In this document: positions 1 to 9,427 of the stretch, one piece after another
Position numbering within the stretch: position 1 is the stretch's first letter
Layout of the letters: each line of letters opens with the position of its first letter
From: Limnanthes douglasii subsp. nivea
Lineage: Eukaryota; Streptophyta; Magnoliopsida; Brassicales; Limnanthaceae
Assembly: GCA_036936605.1 (NCBI GenBank)
Contig: JAUPFV010000003.1
Location: 100,883,278-100,947,277, forward strand
Direction of reading: 5' to 3'
DNA: 64,000 nt
Position numbers and translations under genes: made by a program
Notes under the pieces: generated by a model
What the model saw: the letters and a program-made list of their open reading frames with translations, nothing else
The model's database searches: none
What the model was told of the DNA's origin: nothing

Positions 1-1924
1 AATTTGCAAGAAAATCACTCATTCTGTCACCACCTTCACATAGAAAAACTGTTAGTATATCTTTAAAAAGCTCTCGACTGGGAGCATAACCAAGACGATA
101 GAAGAAACTCAACATCCTTTTTTTATAGTCTCTGTTTGTATGTTCCAGTTTGGCTTTCAAATTCTGCATGAGATGGAAATAACAGTATGCATTATAGCAG
201 TTTGGATACAAGACAGAAACAACATTAACGATACCAGAATGACGGTCTGAAATAAATGTGATCTGGCGATCCAGCAAATGTGGTTTCAAACACCCGAAAA
301 ACCACATCCAATTGTCACAATCTTCAATGTTAACTACACCAACAGCAACAGGGATAGTCCTGGAAAAATGCAGATCAAATGAACACTACAACAGTACCCA
401 AACGTTTAAAATTGTAAACAATTCACATACTGTCATGGTACAACAATTCGCAGCTTGTCATGCGAATTATGTGTGACATTTTAACTGATAATACATGGAA
501 TTCGTAGCTTGTCATGCGAATTGTTTGTGACAACTTCAAATAATACCTAATTCAAGCTGCAATGTAAGTACAGTTTCAAATTATACCTAATTCGCAGCCT
601 CAAATGCGAAATATTAAGATCACAACAACAAAAGGTTTGCATATATAGGATGCGAACTGTTATCGCATAATTCGCATCTTCAAATGCAAAATGTGAAGAT
701 TCGAACACTGCTTAATTTGCAGCCTCAGATGCGAATTGCATCAGCATTTTCACACAGAAACATCATTCGGATTAAATAGATAAATGTAACTAACCGTTGT
801 TTCCGTCCTTTGCTACAGCAGTGAGCAAGGTACCCTTGTACTTGCCATATAAGTGGGTTCCATCGACAAACAACATTGGACGGCATGAATGAAAACCCCG
901 AAGGGACGAACCGAATGCTACAAAAAAGCGCTTGAATCGGTTTCCAGCTGACAACTCCAACTGGCAGTCTGAAGTAATATCTTGGCTCTTCAAGCGTTTG
1001 AAGTATCCGCTTAGTAAACTAAAAGAACTTGAACTATCTCCGAAAACTCCCCTCCTAGCCTTCTTTAAAGCATTCCATGACAAACGATAAGAGATGTCAA
1101 GACCGTAATCTTGTTTGACAGTCGATTGTATGGTTTTGGCTGTCAACGAATGGCAGGTCCGTAGAGAATCCTAAATTTCCTATGCAATCAAATCTAATGT
1201 CAAATGCATGTGCCGCTTATGCTTATGCTTCTGGGAGAAAACAGTACTGCAAGTATGGTGCGGGACATACTTCTTGATCGTCATCAAGCCGGTGCTTGAG
1301 TCAATAGATGCATAAAGCTTCCATTTGCACCCGCTTGTGAACTTATTTTCACAATAAGCAGTGATCTTATTTGCTGTGTTGTGCAGGTATTTGAAAGAAA
1401 AATTATGCTCTAACGCAAACTTGCACAAAGATAACCTCAGACCGGCAACACCTTCTTCAAAAGCTTGACTCACTCCTGTAATAGCATCAGCCCAACCAGC
1501 AGTAACAAGTTGTTTTTTTCTCTGATCAGAATTAACTAAACCGTTACTACTCTCCCCGCTAACTAGTTGATTGGGAGATGTTTCTCTCAAAATCAAGCTA
1601 CGCTCTTTACGCTTTACACCAAAATCCTTACCACCAGAGCTCACCAGAACCCTTATCGAAGACGTGTTGTTCTATGAGAAAACTAACCCGTTTTAAACGC
1701 TTCAAATCAAGATATAACACCAACCCAACAAAATCATTCTGATTATTAAAGAAACAATTATTGTGATCCCCGCAGGAGTAGGTAATTAGGTAGTCACCTG
1801 TGACAAGCTCCTCCTATGTGTTCTCGACATAAGCTTGGATACTTTGAAAGCTTTCAAACTCCGTGAAAGGCACAATTGCGGTTTGATGACCGTATTTAAA
1901 AATACAAACTCGTGATTTGGACAT
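1..1924 (-). pseudogene. MuDR-type MULE transposase, decayed, cut by window edge
   Basis: Transposase of a Mutator-like DNA transposon. Read on the minus strand: an N-terminal segment starts MSKSRVCIFKYG at 1924, followed by a MuDR-type DNA-binding domain around 1500-1240 (LCKFALEHNF, then CENKFTSGCKWKLYAS and a PHHTC end). The start of the MULE catalytic domain lies at about 880-790 (RPMLFVDGTHLYGKYKG). After a putative intron (donor near 787, acceptor near 367) the core continues to base 1 with TIPVAVGVV, DCDNWMWFF, TFISDRHSGI and YCYFHLMQNLK. In-frame stops at 1816-1814, 1182-1180 and 1173-1171 and a frame change near 1650 break it. The intron phase does not join cleanly, which suggests a further frameshift. 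The C-terminal part (SWIM finger expected) lies beyond the window. Family assignment is secure; the activity is lost. Confidence 0.88.
445..737. repeat. Palindromic TTCGCA-TGCGAA repeats inside the MULE intron
   Basis: At least five imperfect palindromes of about 22-25 bp (445-469, 499-522, 589-610, 669-690, 714-737). Each has an AATTCGCA-type left arm and a TGCGAATT-type right arm around a short CTTGTCA- or CCTCAA-like centre. They lie within the putative intron of the MULE transposase pseudogene, with irregular spacing of about 25-90 bp. Each could form a small hairpin. The same motif family recurs at 2002-2467. Confidence 0.85.
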
Positions 1925-2001
1925 CTCTTACCCTGGACAGAACAAGTTATTAGTTATTAGTCACAAAAACTGTGTGCAAATTATTTACTACTGCAACAAA
2001 C

Positions 2002-2467
2002 AATTCGCATCCTATCTTGCGAATTGTGTATACCTACATCAAGAAATTCACATCCTGTCCTGATACTTGTTTGTAAAAAAGGTCCTGATATTTGTTTCGA
2101 AATACAGTACTCTAAAAAGTTCTAGATAGTTCGCATCCTAGCATGTGAAACGTAAAAGCAACTAAAAAAGTACTGATATTTGTTTGAAAATGCAATACTT
2201 TGGAGTCCTACACAGTTCGCATCATAACATGCGAATTGTGTAGAAAATTAACTAAAAAGTCGTGGTATTTGTTTGAACATACAGTACTCTAGAGTTTCAC
2301 ATAGTTCGCATCCTAACATGCGAAACGTATGTACTTCGCACAATTCGCATCATATTTTTAAGCAAAGTTTGAAATTCTTTCATGTGATTCGCATGTCACC
2401 ATGCAAATAGATCATACAATTAGCATCTTTCTCATCGAATACATCAAACAATTCGCATCTTGAGTGG
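2002..2467. repeat. Second cluster of TTCGCATC-GATGCGAA-type palindromes
   Basis: Upstream of the MULE start at 1924 on its strand, copies of the same palindrome family occur near 2002, 2050, 2128, 2213, 2302, 2341, 2387, 2421 and 2451. The best copies read TTCGCATCCTAACATGCGAA. The linkers also share phrases (GATATTTGTTT, CAGTACTCTAAA), so the repeat unit is longer than the palindrome, roughly 60-90 bp. This may be the subterminal repeat of the MULE that carries the transposase. Confidence 0.8.
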
Positions 2468-2469
2468 AA

Positions 2470-3960
2470 GGCCTGGACAACTAAAACTCGTAATCTACAC
2501 ATGAAATACAAAACTAAAGCACTACAAAATTAGTATATAACATCAGAAAACAAGGAAATAAGTATATAACGAACAATATTAACAAAACAATAACAGATCA
2601 CTATAACAAAAGAACAGAGAAAAGCTCGAAATCAGGCAATGACGTCTAAAAACAGTAGAATAGAACCTATTCCAACAGAGAAAACCAATAAATAACTTCG
2701 AAATCGGTAGGTAATTACCTGAAAAGCAAACAACACGATTACTTGTAAGCCAACAAATTCCAAAAAACCACGATCAACTCCTGTACGTAGAAAACAGTGG
2801 TTAGACAGGTCTAACACCACAACCTACATAAATAAACAAACCTTCAGCAGCTTCCGATCACCGGAAAATGTGATTTCAACCGGTCTTCGTGGTGGTTCGT
2901 AGTGTTAGGTGGTTAGAGCGGCTAACAAATTCAAATCTTCAAAAAGCTAGAAAAAATAGAAAGAAAACAGAAAATTATGTTTATATAGTGGGTTAAGGGT
3001 AGTTAGGTATTAAAATAATATTAGGTTGTAAGTGACAATAAGGTAGTTGAGTTGGGTATTAAGTAACAATTGATCAAACCTTGGGTAGTAAGTGACAATT
3101 GAATATTTGAGTGGGTACTTTAAGTACAATTTCCCAAAAATTAAACGGTTGTATTTCGAAAAAATTAACTATATTTTGGTTAGGTAAATATTAAAATTCT
3201 CATAAAGTAATGTCGTTTGAAGTGTTTTGTTTGTCCTTAAATCAAGAGGTTTGTTTTTTAATTTTGAAATCTAATTTATAGAATTTAGTTTGTAGTAATT
3301 TATTATTTGATGGAGAATTTATTATTTTAAATTTGGCAGTTGTATCAAATTATTATTCATTTAAAATTTTCGGTTCAGTATACGTTTAAAGCATATCTAT
3401 TTAATTAATTTATTTATTATTTAAAACCGAACTATTATTTATAATATACAAAATATCTTAAATTTTTTATTTTTTTTCTCTCTAAATATTTTTTGATCTA
3501 TAGTGGGTTACAAGTATTATGACGATTCAAATTCTCGTTTAACTTTTATTTTTTTATTCAATTTTTTTCTTATATTTTGATTTCATTGTTGAATTTTCAT
3601 TTGATATCTTCATGAATTTTCTGTCTATTTCATCGTTTAAGTCGATTTTGTAGGTTTTGTCTTTTTAGGTTTTAATTATATATTTACTCGATTTTAAGTT
3701 TTTAATCAATAAAATATAGTTCAAACACTTAATTGAGTTAGACTTTACTCGTTTTTGTTATTTGTAGTTTTACTATAAAATATACTACAAAAGTAAGGTT
3801 ATTGATAAAGTTTACAAACGAAGAAGGCTATGGAGACTTGTTTTCTTATAATGCAGGGCACTTGTTTTCTTTATAGTAGATGCATGACACATATTTGATA
3901 GATGCGATACACGTGTTATTGTTTTATGAAAGATGCGAGATCATTGTTATTTTTTTAATT
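2470..3960. other. AT-rich stretch without a recognisable gene
   Basis: No convincing coding region on either strand. 2990-3130 contains a degenerate internal duplication of phrases like GGGTA-TTAAGTAACAATT. 3890-3950 has two or three copies of a GATAGATGCGA-like motif related to the minisatellite at 17.5-21.2 kb. Confidence 0.6.
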
Positions 3961-4013
3961 ATATATGCTAGACATTTATTATTTTTATTTTTTGAATTTT
4001 CAAATACAAGTAA

Positions 4014-4331
4014 ATGATGTCTATAAGCCAATTATGTAGTTTAAAACTAAATTGTAAATTTGCAAGCCGTGATCTTTGGTTGTTTGAAGACTTCGAAGAT
4101 ATGATTAAATTTGTTTTAAGTAAATATGATGTGATGTTTCGGGGTAAATTCAGATTAAGATACTGTTGTGGTGACTTAAGTATTATCTTAGGTTGTGATG
4201 GTGATGTTGGGGCTGAAAGACCTAAGAAGAAACACATTTTATCTAGAGGAGAATTAAGTACCAAAACAATAATGTGTAGTCGTTGTTTGAAATGTGGTAA
4301 TAATAGACGAACATGTGTAGAGGTTTTGTAA
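4014..4331 (+). pseudogene. Mini-MULE remnant: PB1-like start joined to a zinc knuckle
   Basis: A 105-residue open frame. Residues about 20-65 (SRDLWLFEDFEDMIKFVL, then FRLRYCCGDLSIILGCDGDV) resemble the PB1-like N-terminal region of plant MuDR transposases. Residues about 70-101 (ERPKKKH, then CSRCLKCGNNRRTC) resemble the basic tail and CCHC-like zinc knuckle that normally ends such transposases; the usual knuckle histidine position reads N. The MuDR, catalytic and SWIM regions between them are absent. The simplest reading is an internally deleted MULE; a small domesticated gene is possible but has no support beyond the open frame. Not related in strand or frame to the Copia element that begins 90 bp downstream. 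Confidence 0.5.
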
Positions 4332-4418
4332 GATCAGTGTAATTTGGATTCTTTTAATTATTATATTTTCTGATTTTTTTTTTCATAATCAAAGTACAAG
4401 GATAGCGACAAGACTTAT

Positions 4419-4597
4419 TGTTAGAATATTCAGTGTATTAAGTTTCCTTGTATAGGCCTCTAAGTTCTCTATATATTGAGAGCCTTACTTGGGTTGGAAT
4501 TATAAAAAAAAGAGTTCAATACAAAAAGGAACATATTCTAATAAAAACAAAACCCTAGCCGCCTCCTGCGACTACTTCTCTCTTTGTCATTTTAACA
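4419..4597 (+). repeat. 5' LTR of the Copia element
   Basis: 179 bp starting TGTTAGAATA and ending TTTTAACA, with a TATATA box near 4473, directly followed by the primer-binding site. No matching 3' LTR is seen in the window because the element is truncated. Candidate target-site bases before it cannot be verified without the other end. Confidence 0.8.
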
Positions 4598-4609
4598 TGG
4601 TATCAGAGC
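4598..4609 (+). other. Copia primer-binding site
   Basis: TGGTATCAGAGC, the motif complementary to the 3' end of plant initiator tRNA-Met that is standard for Ty1/copia elements, immediately after the LTR. It sets the element's orientation and start. Confidence 0.93.
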
Positions 4610-4647
4610 ACGTGTGATTCTAGGAATTCTGAACATCCTCAACAAAG

Positions 4648-7557
4648 ATGGCTGGAAATGAAGTCGTAGTCAGTCAAATCCCTGATGAATTAACAATGCA
4701 GATTGCTGTCATTCTGAGAAATGGTCTCGGAACACAACAACAAACAACTAACCCCGAGAATTTGTCCCTAGGGATTAAACTCGGTGGTGACAACTATGCC
4801 CTATGGGAAAACCTGATGAAGAAAGCAATTGGGGGAAGGGGGAGAGGTTCTCACATTACAAGAGAGCCGACACCGCCATCCAAAACTGACAACACATATA
4901 CAAGGTGGAAACAAGACGATCAATGTGTTTTCACATAGATTATCCAGAATCTTGAATCCATCTTGGTGAATAATGTCTCGCAATATCCCACTGAAAAAGC
5001 CCTCTGGGATGGGTTAGCCACCACATACAGTTCTGGTACAGATTCGTTATAGGTGTTTGACCTTCATAAGAGGGTTAATTCATTAAGGCAAGGGTCCGAT
5101 ACACTAGAAGACTTGTGGAACAAACTGTAGAACATCTGGATGTCTATAGATAGGCGAGATCCGAACCCTATAAAAGACCCAAAAGACATTCAGATCTACA
5201 ATAAGAAGACTCAAGAACAAAGGCTCTATCAATTGCTAATGACGATTAATGACAAGCTGGAACCAGTCAAGAGAGATATCCTGAAAAAGGATCCTCTTCC
5301 TTCTGTGGAAACAGCATATGCTACAATACGAAGTGAAGTGGCCAGACTTAATATACTAAAATCAAGTTCTTCTGATAGTGACTTGATTGAAATCGGAATG
5401 GGTTTGGTTGCTAAAGATTCTACCCAGAGGTTTAAATTCCGATCCAAAGAGAAAGAAGATAAATCCAAGTTGTATTGCACTCATTGTGGGATGAAGAAAC
5501 AAAATAAAGAGACATGGTTCCAGCTGGTTGGCTATCCAGAATGGTGGGAGGACGGTCATAAGGAGAAAAATAACCAGCGTTTCAGATCTAATATCAAACG
5601 GGCTTTGTCTACAAGTGGCGGTGAAGATCCGACTAAAAATGAGCAAAGAAGTGGCACTGATTTTGGAGGAATGGCGGCGAACTCCTATGAAAAACTTGGA
5701 GGTAAAGGGTTTGAGAAATCAATTAATTGGATCTTTGATTGCGGGGCTACGGACACCATGTCTTATGATCCTAAAGACTTTGGTGACATGTCATCTCCAA
5801 AGAATTCCCATATTGAGACTGCTAGTGGAGAAATTTGTGAAGTCAAAATAAGAGGTTCAATTATTTTTTTCGGAAAAAATGGAAATTAAAAACTGCCTTA
5901 CATTCCTTCACCATCCTTAAATTTATTATCTGTTAGTCAAGTGACAAAACAAGTCAATTGTGTGGTTCTTTTGTATATATTTTTTTGCATTTTACAAGAC
6001 ATTCGTACGAAGGAGATCATTGGGCGTGGTACTGAATTAGGAGGTCTCTATTATGTTGATGAAGTAGTTCATAAGGGACATGCCATGCTTGCTCACGGAA
6101 CAACCGAAAGACAACTTTGGTTATGGCACCGATGACTTGGTCATCCTTCTTTTAGCTATCTTAAAAGTTTGTTTCCTAGTCTTTTTTTGACTAATTCCAT
6201 TCATGAGAAATGTGAAACCTGCATTCTTGCAAAAAACCGTAAGGTCTCATTTAATCAAAGTAATACTAGAGTTGATTATGCTTTTTCGCTAATCCATTCT
6301 AATGTTTGGGGTCCAACACCAAATTCCACTAACAATCAAATCAGATACTTTGTTTTATTTGTGGATGATATCTCAAGAATGACTTGGATATACTTCATGA
6401 AACATAAATCAGAAGTACCATAAATATTTGTTTGTTTTTACAAAATGATTTTGACTCAATTTGAAAAATATATACAGATTCTCCGTTCTGATATTGGAAC
6501 AGAGTTTGTCAACCAAACAATGCATAATTTTTTCAAAACAAATGGTCTTATCCATCAAACTAATTTTCCAAACACACCTCAACAAAATGGTACTTCAGAA
6601 CGAAAAAATCATACTTTACTTAAAAAAACTCGTGCTATTATGATTGAATCTAGAGCTCCTCATTCTCTTTGGCCAGAAGCTCTTGCTACAGCCACGTATG
6701 TTGTAAATCGTCTACCAAACTGATGTCTAGGAAATAAAACTCCATTACAAGTGCTTGCCACCCAAGTTACAATTCCATCTGTTATGACCTTACCACCTCG
6801 TGTCTTTGGTTGTTCGGTGTTTGTTCATATCCCTAAATCTAGTCGAAACAAACTTAATCCATGTGCTGAAAAGTGTGTATTCGTTGGGTATGGTGTCCAC
6901 CAAATGGACTATCGGTGTTACAATCTGGTTACTCGTTGAATCCATGTCACCATGGACTGTGACTTCTTAGAATCCAATTAATTTTTTGACCACCAATCTC
7001 GTTCTCAGGGGGAGAAAGTAAGTGAATCACTCGACTGGTTGCTATATGAAAGTTACTTTGAGGATGTGCCGACAGAGTCGGTAGATGGCACCACCGAACA
7101 CGCCTCTTCTAACATAAAAGAGACTAACGAGGCAGTTCTTACCACCAATGATTCTCCCGAAGACAATGTCCAATAAGAAATAAATGCCATGGATACTACC
7201 AGCGAATCAGCCGAAGAAAATGTCCATCGAGAGGTAAACAATTTACAATGTCACAATTCACAAAATGCTACTGACCATGACATTTCAGGAAGTTCATTTG
7301 TTGAAACTCAAACTTTGGTTCTTCCCCCAAGAAAAAATAGAGGGGTTCTTCCTAACCGGTATTCACCGGAACACGTTCTTTGTGCTTCTACATATCCGGT
7401 AAAAACGGACAGGAAAGGAATGATGAAGATTGCAAAGACGTTTTCAGCTACTATTCTCTCTGAACAAATCCCTAAAAGAGCTCAAGAAGCTAAGAAGATG
7501 AATGAATGGCATAAGGTAATGAATACTGAAATTGAAGCCTTAAAAAGGAATGGATAA
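4648..7557 (+). pseudogene. Ty1/copia gag-pol, copy 1, truncated at RT
   Basis: In order on the plus strand: gag with a UBN2-like region (4648-5400); a knuckle-like CTHCGMKKQNKETW at 5479-5520 followed by LVGYPEWWED; aspartic protease motif WIFDCGATDTM near 5730; GAG-pre-integrase LWLWHR..LGHPS near 6115; integrase core with first acidic position HSNVWGP (Asp replaced by Asn) near 6297, second in RSDIGTEFVN near 6485 and glutamate in PQQNGTSERKN near 6585; then a linker to EWHKVMNTEIEALKRNGW at about 7500, the very start of reverse transcriptase. Sequence changes abruptly at about 7558 to the 3' region of a MULE. Stops occur at 4936, 5053, 5128, 5887, 6133, 6421, 6721, 6937 and elsewhere. RT and RNase H are missing. 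Confidence 0.93.
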
Positions 7558-9427
7558 TATTTGTCATAGAGCGTCTAAACAATATTTGTCGATTTTGTTT
7601 TATGCAAGATGTAATTCATGTACAGTAGGGAGGCATCATATCCGGGTTGTATGATGCCCCAACCATAGGAACGCAAAGAAGTGGCCGACATGTTAGCTTA
7701 CCTGAATACCGTACCGACTATACCGTTGAAGTCACTACCTTACGAATTCCAACGCGAAACCCATGATGAATTAAGTATGACATTTTAAAGTATTATTACA
7801 AAAAAGATGTTGTAATATGTGATGCAAGAACTGCAAGAGAAAGCGGACGCAATAGCCACTAGTGTTAGAACTAACACAATTCCTGAAAGAAGTAGCGAGG
7901 ATAAGGACTATCCTTTCGAGAAATGCTTCAACCATGGATGGAACTATCCGTCGCCATGAAATTGAGTCTGCTATGTCAACTATGTCTACTATCTCTCTAT
8001 TTATTTCCTTTAGTTGTATTTTTATTTCTAATTATGTCTTGTTTAAAATTAATGTGTAATGTCTTAAATTAATACAAACCACCAATTAAAAAGTGAAAGT
8101 CTTAATGTTTTTAAGATAAATGTCATCATAAACTACAGAACATAAAACTTTTAAGCGTGACAAATCGTACATATGTTACATTGACCGAGTAATGACCTAG
8201 TGGTCAAACAAAAGAAGCTAAATTTATTACTTCGTGTATACAATATTTAAGCTCTTGGTATTTCTTGCAGCAAAAGAGAATCAGTGATGCCCAACCTTAT
8301 GCTTATGGTGAATGCAACTTTAAGCAACCGGGATATATCCTCGCACATGGGGTCTCCGCCCTAATCCCAAGCTACAAAGTGAAAACACGATAAAGTGGAT
8401 GTTGAAAGGTTTAAACTAACTGTCAATGTGAAGAAATGCTTACATTCATAAAGTGGTTAGAGTTGACCCAACCCAATCCGATTTCCAACCGGTTTGGCAT
8501 TTGAGAGGGTGCACCTTTTCGCGGAAGAAATGTGAAGCCAACATCCATGGTTCGATACTATCCTACGAAGTGGAGTATGCAGTTAAATGGAGATGGGATC
8601 GCGACTTTTATCTCGAGTATGGACATGCAATGATTGATAATTTTCACATCATTAGAGCACTTCGCGCGCTCAACAATATCTATCAAATCCTTCATACTTG
8701 TAAATATCTTCACGTACACGGACGCGTAATCCAGAAGCTCGTTGTATAGGGAATCCCTAATCAACTTTTACCCATCTTATTTCCCGTTCAAGGCAAACGC
8801 AATTGAGCGGTACCCGCAGTGGCCATTAGATTTAACATCGGTGATGGACGATATGAAAAGCCTAACATAGATGGGGAATTGGTATGCGTATCCTTTGGAA
8901 CCAACCAAACTTGCCTTAACTAACATCATAGAGATTGGACTACAACCTGTCATTCTACTAGAAAGCATCGTCCCACTTTCTTGCGTTAGAATAATGCTAT
9001 CTTTCTTTGGAGCGGGGGCGCTTTCCCAACCACGTTTTGGACCCAACATTTATTTCCCTTTACATGAGTTTTCGGTCGAAGGTTTGAACGTTTTTCCAAA
9101 TGACGGTGAACTAGATTTTTTGGAATCTAGAACATACTCATGGAAACATTTGTCGCGTTTAGTGGATGATTCAGATGAGATAATAGACAACTTACATTTG
9201 GAAGGTGGACGACCACGCACTTTTTGCTTCACCAATGTCTCAAATAGAGAAGTTATTTTTAGATGAACGATAATAAACCATTTCTTATAAACATGTTCTA
9301 TGCGTGTTTCATCATTGGAGTCAATAATATCCCATATTAGTTTCTTGATTTTTGCTTTCAATTGCTCGATCGTTGTGAGATTAGTATGAACAAGAATGTC
9401 TAACATCTTCCAATGTTCGTGAAATAA
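4799..9427. repeat. Tandem duplication, unit 1 (4.63 kb)
   Basis: Direct repeat unit running from inside Copia gag to inside the MULE tail. Its start (CCCTATGGGAAAACC) recurs at 9428. The unit contains two different element fragments, so the duplication happened at DNA level after they were joined. Copies differ by scattered substitutions and small indels only (by eye well above 95% identical; not computed). Confidence 0.96.
7558..9427 (-). pseudogene. 3' fragment of FAR1/OTU-type MULE, copy 1
   Basis: Minus-strand remnant duplicated from the MULE at 12.2-15.7 kb. Coding traces: LFHEHWKMLDILVHTNL from about 9427, a basic RGRPPSK segment near 9213, and an OTU-like cysteine protease region with FISSITDVKSNGHCGYRSIA near 8870-8790 (catalytic Cys in GHCGYRS), then IRDSLYNELLDYASVYVKIF near 8764. 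The SWIM finger and everything upstream are absent because the duplication breakpoint lies at 9428. Below about 8280 no MULE coding is evident; that part probably represents the element's 3' flank and contains a coding-like stretch on the opposite strand (7669-7960). Confidence 0.8.

Noticed and set aside
445..2467. CRISPR-like regularly spaced palindromic repeats
   Set aside because: Repeats are degenerate, spacing is irregular, there are no cas genes, and the context is a plant MULE intron and upstream region.
7862..8059. 65-residue open frame rich in Ser/Thr/Met
   Set aside because: A better coding-like reading exists in another frame of the same DNA (7823-7953), and the frame has no family resemblance.
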